Shown here in pieces: positions 1 through 11,276 of a stretch of 64,000 nucleotides of DNA. Origin of the DNA: Dryas octopetala (lineage: Eukaryota; Streptophyta; Magnoliopsida; Rosales; Rosaceae); assembly GCA_963921425.1 (NCBI GenBank), contig OY992837.1:12001896-12065895 (forward strand). The letters are read 5' to 3'. Every line of letters begins with the position of its first letter. Positions within the stretch are counted from its first letter, which is position 1. The position numbers and the translations under genes are program-made. The notes beneath the pieces were generated by a model that did no database searches, was not told where the DNA came from, and was given only the letters and a program-made list of their open reading frames with translations.

Positions 1-700
1 CATAATTATGGTCAGTTCTGAGACTTAATCGTAGTGTTTTCAGTTCAGGCGCAGAGATGTTGAAATTCAAAATGGCCTCATGTTGAACAGTTCCATCTAT
101 AGACAAATCTTCAAGCACAGGGCAGCATGAAAAAAGCTTCCCCATGGACCCCAATGAGTCTTTATCAGGATTATAAAATGCAACATGGAGGAACAAGAGA
201 CTTGGAAAGCACCCTGATGTAGGAACATCAGTAATAAAATTTGATCTTAACTTGAGAACCTTCAACGTTTCGCAAGTGAAAAGGCTTTTAGGCAACTCAA
301 AAGTCCTGCCTCCACTTCCACTTGTCTCAACACGAAGATCAAGTTCGACAACATTATGTGTAATGGCAGTGCGGATCCAACCATCAATATTGAAAAAATC
401 CTCAATGCGGAGACAAAAAAGACGGAGTTTTTTAATGTCTGAGGAGTTGCGAAAGTGAAGTACATGCCCAACAAACATAAAAAAAGCAACAGGTTCAGAG
501 AAATCTCCTTGGTGGAAGTATAGATTGGGAACAGAAGCCCATACATTCTTCCATCTTTTAGACAAAATGCTGGTCGTCACAACAAATTTTGTTGGAAACG
601 ACGAAAGTATGTGAGAAAGTACTGAATCTGGTAATTCACTGATCCCATCTTTAAATACTTCTTCAAGTACTTTCGCTTGACGCTTTGGCTTTGATCCCAT
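1..700 (-). CDS. F-box/LRR/FBD protein, copy A (3' part outside window)
   Basis: The frame is open from an ATG at 700 down to position 1, about 233 residues, with no stop. The protein starts MGSKPKRQAKV. It then has an F-box (ISELPDSVLSHILSSFPTK, followed by SILSKRWKNVW) at about residues 20-60, then leucine-rich segments such as ELPKSLF and CPVLEDLSI. In this plant family the F-box binds SKP1 in SCF ubiquitin ligases, and the LRR/FBD part is thought to select substrates. The target is unknown. It is about 95% like the broken copy B at 9500-10783, and position 1 falls at about the point where copy B loses its frame. A leader exon ending at 1125 and a TATA box at 1214-1221 imply a 5' UTR intron. 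The FBD exon should lie beyond the left edge. Whether the full gene is intact cannot be judged here. Confidence 0.85.
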   Translation of the reverse strand, partial: MGSKPKRQAKVLEEVFKDGISELPDSVLSHILSSFPTKFVVTTSILSKRWKNVWASVPNLYFHQGDFSEPVAFFMFVGHVLHFRNSSDIKKLRLFCLRIEDFFNIDGWIRTAITHNVVELDLRVETSGSGGRTFELPKSLFTCETLKVLKLRSNFITDVPTSGCFPSLLFLHVAFYNPDKDSLGSMGKLFSCCPVLEDLSIDGTVQHEAILNFNISAPELKTLRLSLRTDHNY

Positions 701-1124
701 TTGTACCCTGATGCTTGTTTGAGAATTAACATGATCAAATACAACAACTGTTGACAGCTTCATAGAAAATTACTTATTTAATCGTGTTCTGCTTTGTTGG
801 CATAGAAACTGAAAGAAGAGGAAAATACATGAAATTTTTAAACCTTCATGTCTCCGTAAATTTCGATGGAAAAAGGAAATGTACGTACAATACATTAACT
901 CTTAATTTACCCTCTCTTCTGTTCGAAAGGAAAATGCATCACAATGCAAATGTATTGTCTCTCAATGTTGATCAACAGAGGATTTTTCCAGAAAGTCAGA
1001 TTATATTTGCTCTATAAATACAAAATTATTACATTAACAACACAGATTCCCTTATCATTGTTTATCAGTTTTCTGGATTACCAAACAAATCGTAATGGAG
1101 TCAAAAAGTTAAAAGAAAAAACAC

Positions 1125-1221
1125 CTGTGAAGAACTTCTGATTGCTTGCTCAGAAACGGCAGCGTCTTCACCATCAGTGCAATCTGGTGTGAACCTTCCA
1201 TACTCTTTTTGGGTATTTATA
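1125..1221 (-). promoter_or_regulatory. Leader exon and TATA box of F-box copy A
   Basis: On the minus strand TATAAATA (1214-1221) lies about 30 bp before a short leader. The leader ends at a splice donor, CACAG|GTGTTT, with its exon edge at 1125. The same arrangement occurs upstream of copy B (TATA 11269-11276) and, more diverged, copy C (about 7735-7744, donor edge 7608). That conservation among three paralogues supports a 5' UTR intron ending just before the ATG. The transcription start is inferred from TATA spacing only. Confidence 0.6.
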
Positions 1222-1225
1222 GGCC

Positions 1226-1789
1226 TCGATTGCCTTTTTTTTTCATCATATATTTATATAAGATGGAGGATCATAGACCAAAGGCCCAGAAGAACAAAAC
1301 TGGCCTGGAACATGTCTGGGCTTAGATAAGCCCAAAACATCAGTTCCTGGAAGGCTAGATGGGGTTTTTTTTTTTTTTTTTTAAAGATATTGCTTGAAAC
1401 ATGAACGGATTGAGACTTAAAACTTCTCGAAAAAAATTTCACTAAACCATCCTAAACTAGGAACTTTCTTGAGCAGCACGACAAGTCATTGAATGAAGAT
1501 GAAGTCCCCTGTTTCCCTAAAGATATAGGTACGTACCTTGCTCTCTTGTTCTTGTATATAATAACTTTTTTTTTTTTTTTGTTAGGCTGCTCAGAAACTT
1601 AGGGAAATAAATTCCTTTAAATTTTTGAAGTTTCAGTTTTGATTATGAGATTTTGGGTGAAACCGTGGAAGTTTGATTTTGGTGTGGAGTGTACTACTGT
1701 ACTTCTTCGACTATCTGTGTTTCATAAGCATGCACTTAAGTACTAGCTGTCAGAGTGTCAGTTTGCAAATATTAGTTATATTAAAGACT
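1226..1789. repeat. Upstream flank of copy A, duplicated at 11280-11575 and 15254-15480
   Basis: No gene seen. The stretch matches the upstream flank of copy B and, after the LTR-bearing element there, continues at 15254-15480. It therefore preserves the uninterrupted version of the site occupied at 11576-15253. Poly-T runs lie near 1365-1381 and 1567-1580. Confidence 0.7.
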
Positions 1790-1912
1790 CAAATATATCA
1801 CTTTACAAGAAATACTTTACAGCTCCCATCTCATCCTTATGGAGACAGTCATGAGGTGTGACAACAAACATTTGAGCACAAACTCTGGTGGATTTCATGG
1901 ATGCTCTGCATG
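1790..1912 (-). pseudogene. Relic of an FBD exon
   Basis: Read on the minus strand, this resembles the FBD exon of the neighbouring F-box genes: the stretch encoding NPPEFVP, the histidine/lysine-rich part and the region before KYFLxNGEVLDK are recognisable at the DNA level. There is no open frame of useful length and no F-box or LRR part beside it. It looks like the remnant of a further tandem copy. Confidence 0.6.
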
Positions 1913-2500
1913 ACAATCTAATAGCTCAAACCTTACATAAGTTTATAAGAGAATCTGTTTTGTACAAATTATACTTATCATAGAAAAATCAAGAAGAGAA
2001 CAGTTTAATGTTTCCCCTCTAATATACTGGTTGATTTACTGACTTTTGTGTGAGCATTAGGAACAGTCCCCTGATGGTTAGTAAATGAAACCAATGGTTG
2101 TTTAATATTTGCTCCTCTTATACTGACTACAAGTCTACGTGTTTCTCATTTTTTTTTTTTTTTTTCATTTACCAAAAAATAAATATATGAGAAACTCTCT
2201 ACTTAAAAAAAGACAATTACATGAGAAATTAAGGAACAAATGATTTGAAGGAGCATAATATATGCTCCTACACTGCCACCTTTCAACTCCCTGATGCATC
2301 GTTATCTACATAAAAAGAATGGCGATTAATAGTTCAATCAAGTTGAATTAACCATAATCGAATTCCCCTAAAGAATTATACAATGGAAAACAAAAGACTG
2401 AAATAGCTGCGCCCTAAGATTAACAGAGATGATGAAAGTCCTACTGAATCCTAGATCATAACTTCAAAGATAAAATCCTCTAAAAACCTATAACTGCTTC
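1913..2500. other. Gene-free 3' flank of F-box copy C
   Basis: No coding region seen. Parts of this stretch (about 2090-2400) match the 3' flank of copy B at 9140-9440, so it is shared 3' flank or 3' UTR of the F-box family. A poly-T run lies at about 2150-2165. Confidence 0.6.
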
Positions 2501-4454
2501 TTAGATAAAGTCTACTTTACAAGTCTTTGAACCCCTTGGAAACATTAAGAATTCCTTGTATAACTCCTTTTCTGTATACATAAATCCATAGATTTTCCTA
2601 GAAGAAATAGTCATCTTATCCAAAACTTCACCGTTCTTTAAGAAATACTTTGCGGCTTCCATCTCATCATGTCTTCCACGGAATCCTCTTATGTTGATGC
2701 TCTTGAGCTGTGACAACAAACAAATTGGCACAAACTCTGGTGGATTCCACGTATCCTCTGAGTGTTCTTCGTCTGAGTATTCTTCGTCTGGGGATTCTTC
2801 ATTACATTTGTTGCCCTAACAATTATTTAAAATAATAAATGATATGAGAATCTGCAAGAGCTTCATCTTGGCATCACGTATTATAAGTGTAAAGACATCT
2901 TACTTACAACTTCTAAAACAAGATCCTTCAGATTTTGTGATCTCTTGAGAAACTCTGGCCACCAGTAACAGCAATTATGAACAACCAGCTTCAATTTGCT
3001 CAAATTATCAAAAGCAGGCAGACGAGAAGCCTTCGTGTAAGATAATGTAATTGTTCAAACAGATACTCATGCAGAATCAAATATAAGTGAATGACAAAGT
3101 GCTTCAAATCATATATTGCGAAAATGAAAAAAGGAACAAAAAAAAAAGCCTTCAGTCAAAAAAACTACCTTGGGTACAGAGACAGAATAACAAGAAGCAT
3201 AAGCTTTTCATGATTTGCTTTTGTATGTAAAAGGGAATAAAGCTGACTTATGTAATTACAATTCCTTTTCTTTATTATTTCCATTCCAAACCACACAACC
3301 AAATCAATATTATTTAATTTCTTTCATTCCAATCAACCTGTCTAACTTTGAAGGGATTGAAAATGATGGGGCCACATGTATGCCTCACTAGTCACCCTCC
3401 CTCTTCCCCTCTCCAAAAGAAGAAAAGGGATCAAGTATACATCTGTCCTTCCCCTTTCCTAATCAACCCTTTCTTTCTTTCTTATAGTCTTGTCTACCAA
3501 ACATAATGCAAGAGGAACAAGTTAGGGAAGTACCTCCAAAAAATGAATGGAAAGAGACAAATATCTAACATTGGAAATTCCTGCCAGAAGCGTAGCTGTA
3601 TGGTTACCAAAGGCAGTCTTGTCTTCTACAAAATGGCCATCGAATCCAATTGTGGCTCTTGCTAAGGACTTTGCATTCTCCCAAAAATAATTCGATAAAG
3701 CATTCGGATGAAGATTAAAGTTTTCAAGATTGGGGGCATTAATAAAAAAATTGTGCTCTTGATAATAAGGATGGTCACATCTGCAGAATCTTATTCTTAG
3801 TGACTTCAGCTCAGGTGCAGAGATGTTGATATTCAAAACAACATCATCTTGAAGAAATCCAACTATTCTCAAATCTTCAAGCACAGGGCAGCAAGAAAAA
3901 AGCTTTTCCATTGAGCGTTTATCGGGCTTATGAACTGTGACATGGAGTAACTTGAGACTTGGGAAACACCCTGATGAAGGAGTATTAGTAATAAAATTTG
4001 ATGTCAGCTTCAAAACCTTCAGCGTTTTACACATGAAAAGGCTTTTAGGCAACTCAAATATCTGGCCTCCAGATTTAAGCACACAAAGATCAAGTTCAAC
4101 AGGATTACGCCTAATGGCAGTGCGAATCCAACCATCAATGTGTGGAAAATCTCCAATATGGGGATTACGGGGACAAATACAATCAAGACTGAATTTTCGA
4201 ATGTCTGATGAGTCGCGAAAGAAAAGTGCACGCTCAACAAACATCGAAAAAGCAATAAAGTCAGAGAAATCTTCATCGTCGAAGTTTAGATTAGGAACAG
4301 AAGCCCACATTTTCTTCCATCTTTTGGACAAAATGCTGGTCCTCACAGCATATTTTGTTTGAAAGAACGAAAGTATGTGACATATAATTGAATCTGGTAA
4401 TGCACTAATCCTATCTTCAAGAACTCCGGCTTGAACCTTTGACTTCGAAACCAT
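2501..4454 (-). CDS. F-box/LRR/FBD protein, copy C, intact
   Basis: Three exons join in frame: 4454-3534, 3030-2908 and 2815-2501 (307 + 41 + 104 codons plus stop), giving 452 aa, normal for plant F-box/FBD proteins. The F-box is at about residues 12-55 (RISALPDSIICHILSFFQTK, then SILSKRWKKMW). LRR-like segments follow (ELPKSLFMC, CFPSLKLLHV, CPVLEDLRI). Exon 2 gives the segment with WWPEFLKRSQNLKDLVLEV. Exon 3 carries an acidic insert, then the FBD signature (WNPPEFVP, then EAAKYFLKNGEVLDKMTIS). The family role is a substrate receptor in SCF ubiquitin ligase; the substrate is unknown. The start is the first ATG after a probable leader-intron acceptor. The leader intron carries a 2.7 kb hAT-like element (4657-7398). 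This is the only complete member of the family in the window. Confidence 0.88.
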
Positions 4455-5029
4455 TTGTACCTTGTAGCCTTTTTGAGAATTAACATGGTCAAATTAGAAG
4501 CACTAGCAGCTTAAGAAACTTTTATACGTAATATTCCATACAAAATTACTTATTCAATTATGTTCTGCCTTATTTACATAGAAACTGAAGCCAAGGAGAA
4601 AAAACAAATGAAATATTATTCAATTAAAATTGGATATAAAAACTCTTAATTCAAACTAGGGGTGGGCGCGGTGCGGTTCGACTCACTTTTCCCGCGGAAC
4701 CGTGCTCCGCGCCAGACATAAATAGACGGTGCGGTTCGGTGCTTAAAACCGTGAAAAAAATAAAAAAACCGAACCAAACCAAACCGTCTTGAATGCGGTG
4801 CGGTGCGGTTCTCACCACGGTTCTTGGCCTGCTTAAGTTCACTATCAATTCAGTTCCTAAGTCAATTGATTAAATTCACTATCTTGTAACAAATCAATTC
4901 AGTTCCTAAGTCAATTTCTTTTAGCAATTACACAAAAATCCCTAATTGATTGAATTTCGAAACCAGCAACAATTACACAAAAATCCCCAAATTTGATTCT
5001 TTGAATTCGAAACCCTAGTTTCACTGTTT

Positions 5030-5800
5030 TAGAGTGAGAGACAGAGATGAGAGACGAGACTTCATAGTGAGAGAGATGACATACATACCTGTTCAGATTA
5101 GAAGCTGCGAGCCTGCGACCTTGTGACCCTGCAACCTTTGAGTCTTCGACAGAGATGAGAGGCGAGAGGCGAGAGAGTGAGAGAGATGACTGAGAGCTGC
5201 AATTACACAAAAATCCCCAAATTAGAATTCGAAACCCTAGTGACAGATGAGAGACAGAGATGAGAGGGTGAAGTATGAGAGACGAGAGAATGAGAGATGA
5301 TACATTGAGACTTAGAGTGAGAGTGAGAGACAATGAGACATACCTGTTCAGTTGTGATTTGCGAAGCCTGCGACGGTGCGACCTTCTAGTCTTCGACAGA
5401 GATGAGAGGCGAGAGGCGAGAGAGTGAAAGAGATGACTGAGAGCTGCAATAATTGCAGTGCAATAACACAAAAATCCCCAAATTAGAATTCGAAACCCTA
5501 GTTTGAATTGGAAACCCTAGTGACAGATGAGAGACAGAGATGAGAGGGTAAAGTCTGAGAGACGAGAGAAAGAGAGATGAGACATTGAGACTTGAGAGTG
5601 AGAGACAATGAGACATACGCATACCTGTTCAGTTGCGATTTGCGAAGCCTGCGACGGTGTGACATCCTAGTCTTCGACAGAGATGGGGAGAGAATGAGCG
5701 AGAGAGAGAGAGAGAGAGAGGCCAACGCGAGAGAGCTGAGTGAGTTAGTGAGTCGGTGACTGAGAGCTCAGAGTCGGACTGAGAGAGATGAGTGAGACTG
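5030..5800. repeat. GA-rich tandem repeats inside the hAT-like element
   Basis: Units of roughly 290-300 bp recur, each with GATGAGAGACAGAGATGAGA, ATTCGAAACCCTAG, CACAAAAATCCCCAAATT and CATACCTGTTCAG. Open frames here translate to serine/leucine-rich low-complexity sequence and are not genes. The GA tract at about 5699-5720 is a simple repeat. Confidence 0.7.
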
Positions 5801-5934
5801 TGAGACTGAAAGAGAGAGGGCGGCGCGAGATTGGGGTTTGGTTTATCAGTTTATGTTTTACTGTTTTAGCCTTTTAGGTTTGTGTTTTGGTGTTTTACTG
5901 TTGTAGACGTGTAGTGAATTAAGTTTTTTATTTT

Positions 5935-6560
5935 TGGGGTTTAGAACTTTAGATTGGGGTTTCGTTTGGGGTTTAGAAGTTTAGATTGGGGTTTCGTTTG
6001 GGGTTTCGTCTGTTTATTACATTTACATATGTTTTAATGATTTATAAAAATTATAAAACATATATTTTGGGGTTTGGCAAGATTGGGGTTTCGTCTTTTT
6101 ATTACATTTACATATATTTTAATGTTTTATAAAAATTATAAAACATATGTTTTGGGGTTTGGCAAGATTGGGGTTTCATCTTTTTATTACATTTACATAT
6201 GCTTTAATGTTTTGGGGTTTGGTAAGATTGGGGTTTTGTTTGGGGTTTGGTCTTTTTATTATATTTATATATGTTTTATTGTTTTAATGTTTTATAATTT
6301 ATATAAAACATATTTTTTGGGTTTGGCCATATTGGGGTTTCGTTTGGGGTTTGGTCTTTTTATTACATTTACATATGTTTTATAATTTATATAAAACATA
6401 TTTTTTTGGGTTTAGCCATATTGGGGTTTCGTTTGGGGTTTGGTCTTTTTATTACATTTACATATGTTTAAAATTTTTGAATGTTTTATAGTTTATATAA
6501 AATATATGTTTTGGGGTTTGAGCAATTGGATTTGTTTTGGGCTTTGGGACTTTGGGGTTT
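5935..6560. repeat. Tandem repeat of about 60-110 bp inside the hAT-like element
   Basis: At least six imperfect copies of a unit containing GGGGTTTCGTTTGGGGTTTGG, TTTTTATTACATTTACATATG and AATTTATATAAAACATA. The aromatic-rich frames on the plus strand here are by-products of the repeat. Confidence 0.7.
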
Positions 6561-7607
6561 GGTTGGGCAAACTAGTTTATGTAACTAGACTATATAGAGT
6601 ATATAGAATATATAAAATTTTAAACTTTATGGTTTAGGGTTTAGAGAATGAGAGATGAGTTGCAACCAAACCCTATATCATAAGTTTTAAATCCTTATAC
6701 TATAAACCCTAATATTCTAAACCTTATACCATAAATTTTAAATCCTATACCTTATTACCTTATATGGCATATACCCTATATACACTTATATAGTATATAA
6801 CTATATATTATACCCTAGAACTATAAACAATTAAAAATTTTAGTATATAGAGTATAAACTATAAATAATATACTAATTTTTTTTATATAGAATATAAAGA
6901 ATATACTAATTTTATTATATAGGGTAATGGGTATAACTAAAATTATATACTAAAACATTATTAATTTATTATTATATTATATATCTAGAAAATAGGTTAT
7001 AGGGTTATATAAAATATATTTTAGGGTTTAAACCCTTAAAATATAGCTAGGTTAATATTAAATTTAATATTTTATTAGGGTTTAGGGTCTAAAGTGTATA
7101 AAAATGTGTACAAAAAGTGTATAAAAAGTATATAAAAATGGTATAAATATATATAAAATGGTGTATATGACAATATGTGTATAAAAATATAAAAATATAT
7201 ATTTTTTGCAAATATGCGGTGCGGTTCGGTTCGGTGCGGTTAAATAAGGTGTAGAACCGGAACCGGAACCGGAGAGAAGCGGTGCGGTTCGGTTTTTTTT
7301 GCGGTGTTGACTTTTTTTGGTCAACGCGGTTTTTTGCGGTTTTTTTGCGGTGTGGTTCGGCCGGTTTTGGCGGTCCGCGGTTAATATGCCCACCCCTAAT
7401 TCAAACTCTGTTTGGTTAGATAGAAACTAAAGGAAAATACATGAAAATGTAAATGTATTGTCTCTCAATATTGCTTTATAAATTGAAACTTTATAATAAA
7501 AACACAAAGGGTAAGACTTTAAATTTCTATTCCTTTATTATTTTTCTCAATTTTCTTGGTAACCAAACAAATCGAAGGAAAGTCAAAAAGTTAAAAAAGA
7601 CAAGTAC

Positions 7608-7745
7608 CTGGTAAGGTGACCTAGAGAAACACTACAAAATATACTGTGAGCAGTAGAACCACGAGAGTAACCCTAACGCCAGCGTTTTCACCATCTCTGC
7701 ATTCTTGCGTGAACCTTCCACACTCTTTTTGAGAATTTATAAAAA
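7608..7745 (-). promoter_or_regulatory. Leader exon and TATA box of F-box copy C
   Basis: On the minus strand TTTATAAATT (about 7735-7744) precedes a leader that aligns with those of copies A and B (GAACCTTCCACACTCTTTTTG on the plus strand). It ends in a donor at CCAG|GTACTTG, exon edge 7608. The acceptor should lie just 5' of the ATG at 4454, so the leader intron is about 3.1 kb, mostly hAT-like element. Confidence 0.5.
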
Positions 7746-7839
7746 GCCTAGATAGGCTTTTTTCGATCTTTTTCATATTTTGTAAAGATGTAGGGCCATA
7801 GGCCCAAAAGGACAAAACTAGATAGGAGGCTATGTAGGC

Positions 7840-8378
7840 TTTTCTTATTTAGTTTGACAGTGCTTTTAGAAGTTTTAAAAGCGCTTTCATATAGTCAAAA
7901 GCGTTTCTAGTTGTGTTTGGCAAAAAAAAAAAAAAAAAACGCTTTAAGATTTTAAAAATACTTGGAAGTGCTTCCAAGTATATTCACAAGAAGTACTTGA
8001 ATTTTTTTCAAAAAATTTTTATATTTTTCTAATAAAAAGTGCTTCTAGTGAAATAGGTGCTTCTAAGTACATTCACAAGAAATACTTGAATTTTTTTCGA
8101 AAAAAATTTTATATCTTTCTAATAAAAAGCGCTTCTAGTGAAATTGGTGTTTCATCAGGAAGCGCTTCCAAGTACATTCACAAGAAACACTTAAATTTTT
8201 TTCAAAAAAATTATCTTTCTAATAAAAAGCGCTTCTAGTGAAATAGATGCTTTCTCAGGAAGCGCTTTCAAGTATATTCACAAGATGCACTTGAATTTTT
8301 TTCAAAAAAAATTTCTAATAAAAAGCGCTTCTAGTGAAGCGCTATTAAATAAAAGCACTCCCAAACAAACCCTAAGTG
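7840..8378. mobile_element. Candidate MITE with internal tandem repeats
   Basis: The ends are loosely inverted (AGTGCTTTTAGAAG near 7857 and AAAAGCACTCCCAAAC near 8350). The interior has about five units of 85-100 bp built on AAAAGCGCTTCTAGTGAAAT, CAAGTACATTCACAAGAA and TTTTTTTCAAAAAAATTT. No coding capacity. The target duplication is not clear, so family assignment is open; the terminal sequence resembles small hAT-type elements. Confidence 0.5.
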
Positions 8379-8489
8379 ATTAGAGATTTGGCAAAATCAT
8401 ATACGACATGATAATATAACACGTATACACACGGAAAAATTGATGATCAATCTAGTCATATCGGATTGAGATCAGGATATTAACGAGTC

Positions 8490-8760
8490 ATGTTAGAGCA
8501 TTGGAATAGGTATCATAATTGAGGTTCTATTTCTAATTACAATAATACTATACTTACCAGATTCTTATATCATATTTTTATACCATCTTACGTGTCATTA
8601 CGTTACTGGACAGAGTTTTTTTTTTTTGTTGGTTTTTATTTTTATTTTTTTAGTGTTCAATGTATAAATGTCATGTAAGTTGCCACATAAGGTGGTATAA
8701 AATTGTGGTATAAAAATGTGAGATGTCTAGCATTACTGTTCTAATTATGGTACCTCGAGC
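8490..8760. mobile_element. Candidate MITE (imperfect inverted repeat)
   Basis: The two arms are imperfect reverse complements: left has CATATTTTTATACCATCTTACG (first 20 bases matter), right has CACATAAGGTGGTAT and GTGGTATAAAAATGTG. The outer parts (TAGAGCATTGGAATAGG and CTAGCATTACTGTTCTAATT) are also inverted. No open frame. Exact ends and target duplication were not resolved. Confidence 0.4.
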
Positions 8761-8774
8761 CAAAAAAAACCAAC

Positions 8775-8960
8775 TCCAAAGCAGTTGGTTCTATGGCGAT
8801 GGGCATAATAGTAGGACATTTATGTAGACTTTCGTACGATAATAGGGTTCAAGTTCCATCTAATCCCACCATTTTCCCATAATCTCATTCTCATTAATTA
8901 TTTCCTGTAATTTTAGTTTCTTAATTATTTCTTGTAATATAATTTTAAAAACATGCAGGG
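8775..8960 (+). mobile_element. Possible tRNA-derived SINE
   Basis: A tRNA-like head is suggested by AAAGCAGTTGGTTCTATGG (box A-like) followed about 65 bp later by GGGTTCAAGTTCC (box B-like), then a T-rich tail. It does not fold as a recognisable tRNA by eye, so a SINE remnant is more likely than a tRNA gene. Weak call. Confidence 0.3.
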
Positions 8961-9499
8961 AAAGAAGAACAAATTAAGGTGATGCAGGACCAGAACTGGA
9001 TCTTTAGGGAAATTCAATTTGACAAGTCTTACAACTCCATCTCATGACCTATACAATCTTGACATAAGAAGGTTTGTTAACGAACAAATAGGCATTGATG
9101 CTGAGGATTAAACAAAAAGAAAGAATTTTGGATTAGTGAATGAAAGCAATTGATGTTTAATGCTTCCCCTTATACTGACTACAAACAATTATATGAAAAA
9201 TTTAGCAACAAACAATTTGAAGGAGCTCAATTCTCCTACACTGGCACCTTTAAATTGCCTACTATATTTTTATCTACATAAGAATAATAGAAAATAGTTA
9301 ATCAATGAAATTGATGTGATTTTCCATTGAAAATCATTAAGTCTCAAATGGCTGAACATTGCATGAGGGCAGATGTCAATATATATTTTCTACAGGCATG
9401 CTACCATAATCAAATTCCCCAAGAGAATTATACAATGGAAAGCAAATGACTCCAAACAGATCCACCCTTAGATCAACATAGATGATGCTTTTGAGAGTC
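8961..9499. other. Gene-free 3' flank of F-box copy B
   Basis: No coding region seen. The part from about 9140 matches the 3' flank of copy C (2090-2400), so it is inherited 3' UTR and flank. Confidence 0.55.
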
Positions 9500-10783
9500 C
9501 TAAATCCTAGAATTGAACTTCAAAGATAAAATTTCCTCTAGAAACCTAAAACTACACCTTAGATAAATTCTACTTGACAAGTCTTTGAACCCCTTGGAAA
9601 CATTAAAAACTCCAAGTATAACTCCTCGATCTATGTCATGCACATAAGTTTCTACAGTAGAGATAGTCATCTTGTCCAAAACTTCACCATTCTGTAAGAA
9701 ATACTTTGCGGCTTCCATCTCATTCTGTCTTCCTTTGAATCCAATTATGGAGATGTTCTTGAGGTGTGACGATAAACATTTAGGCACAAACTCTGGTGGA
9801 TTCCATGGATACTCTGCGCGGTCTTGGTAAACAGTTAGGGCATACTTACTTTCGACCAATAAGTTGAAAGCGACAGATATCTAACATTGGAAATTCCTGC
9901 CAGAAGTGCAGCTGCATGGTTAGCAAAGTCAGCCTTGCCATCTTCAAAATGGTCGTAGAGATCAATAGTGGCTTTGGCTAAGGACGTTGCATTCTCCCAA
10001 AAATAATTTGGCAAAACATTCTGATAGAGATTAAGGTTTTCAAGCTTGGGGACAGTGACAAAAAGATTGAACTCATGGAGTCTCATGGTCATAATTATGG
10101 TCAGTTCTGAAACTTAATCGTAGTGTCTTCAGTTCAGGCGCAGAGATGTTGAAATTCAAAATGGCCTCATGTTGAACAGTTCCATCAATAGACAAATCTT
10201 CAAGCACAGGGCAGCATGAAAAAAGCTTCCCCATGGACTCCAATGAATCTTTATCGGGATTATAAAATTCGATGTGGAGGAACTTGAGACTTGGCAAGCA
10301 CCCTGATGTAGGAACATCTGTAATAAAATTTGATCTCAACTTCAGAACCTTCAAAGTTTCGCACTTGAAAAGGCTTTTAGGCAACTCAAAAATCTTCTTG
10401 TATCCACATCCACTTGTTTCAACACGAAGATCAAGTTCGACAACATTATGTGTAATGGCAGTGCGAATCCAACCATCAAAATTGAAAAAATCCTCAACGC
10501 CGAAACAAAAAAGACGGAATTTATTCATGTCAGACGAGTTTCGAAAGTGAAGAACACGCCCAACAAACATAAAAAAAGCAACAGAGTCAGAGAAATCTCC
10601 TTGGTGGAAGTGTAGATTGGGAACAGAAGCCCATACATTCTTCCATCTTTTAGACAAAATGCTTGTCGTCACAACAAATTTTGTTGGAAACCACGAAAGT
10701 ATGTTAAAAAGTACTGAATCTGGTAATTTACTGATCCTATCTTCTTCAGCTACTTTCGCTTGACGCTTTGGCTTTGATCCCAT
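9500..10783 (-). pseudogene. F-box/FBD pseudogene, copy B
   Basis: The ATG at 10783 opens a frame almost identical to copy A (MGSKPKRQAKV, then the F-box RISKLPDSVLFNILSWFPTK). The frame ends early near 10073, because CATGAGACTC is inserted beside a repeated CATGAG, about 10 bp, shifting the frame. LRR coding resumes in another frame (10070-9840, with NYFWENATSLAKATIDLYDH). The middle exon present in copy C (3030-2908) is missing: the end of exon 1 is joined to FBD sequence (9859-9500, with WNPPEFVP and KYFLQNGEVLDKMTIS) in a third frame. The further upstream ATG at 10834 lies in the presumed leader intron and is not the start. Two independent lesions make this a pseudogene, though a truncated F-box protein could be made. 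Confidence 0.8.
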
Positions 10784-11268
10784 CTGTATTTTGTACCCTG
10801 ATGCTTGTTTGAGAATTAACATGGTCAAATACAAGCACTTACTGTTGATAGCTTATGAAAATTTTATACATAAACGTTCATAGAACATTACTTATTTAAT
10901 CGTGTTCTGCTTTGTTGGCGTAGAAACTGAAAGAAGAGGAAAATACATGAAATTTTTAAACCTTCATGTCTCCGTAAATTTCGATGGAAAAAGGAAAAGT
11001 ACGTACAATAAATTAAATTCTTAATTTACCCTCTCTTCTGTTCGATAGAAACTAAAGGAAACTGCATCACAATGCAAATTTATTGTCTATCAATGTTGGA
11101 CAGAGGAATTTTCCAGAAAGTCAGATTATATAAGCTCTATAAATACAAAATTTACATTAATTAACAACACAAAGAATATTCCCTTAGTTCTGATTGGTTG
11201 CTCAGAAACGGCAGCGTCTTCACCATCAGTCCTGCAATCTGGTGTGAACCTTCAATACTCTTTTTGGG

Positions 11269-11276
11269 TATTTATA
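11269..11276 (-). promoter_or_regulatory. TATA box of F-box copy B
   Basis: TATAAATA on the minus strand sits in the same context as the copy A promoter at 1214-1221 and is retained although the gene body is broken. Confidence 0.55.

Larger units (their letters stand above)
4657..7398. mobile_element. Non-autonomous hAT-like DNA transposon in the leader intron of F-box copy C
   Basis: The ends are inverted: left TAGGGGTGGGCGCGGTGCGG, right reading inward TAGGGGTGGGCATATTAACC. The 8 bp ATTCAAAC flanks both sides (4649-4656 and 7399-7406), the target duplication size of hAT elements. Both subterminal regions are rich in GCGGTTCGG-type motifs, as is common for this plant group. The 2742 bp interior has no transposase frame. 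It holds GA-rich tandem repeats (about 5030-5800), repeats built around GGGGTTTGG and TTTTTATTACATTTACATATG (about 5935-6560), and a very AT-rich stretch (6660-7200). The 8 bp duplication is exact, so insertion is probably fairly recent. It lies between the copy C leader exon (edge 7608) and ATG (4454). Confidence 0.85.

Noticed and set aside
4911-5725. Serine/leucine-rich minus-strand frames
   Set aside because: Products of GA-rich tandem repeats inside the hAT-like element.
6074-6637. Aromatic-rich plus-strand frames resembling membrane proteins
   Set aside because: They follow the TTTTTATTACATTTACATATG repeat period exactly and have no conserved features.
5900-7080. Telomere-like repeats (TTTAGGG/CCCTAAA)
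   Set aside because: GGGTTTAGGGTTT-type stretches are scattered and irregular, not a telomeric array.
8775-8900. A tRNA gene
   Set aside because: Box A- and box B-like motifs are present but no cloverleaf can be drawn; listed only as a possible SINE.
10784-10834. Upstream in-frame ATG adding MYLTMLILKQASGYKIQ to F-box copy B
   Set aside because: The stretch corresponds to the end of the leader intron in copies A and C, and paralogues start at MGSKPKRQ.
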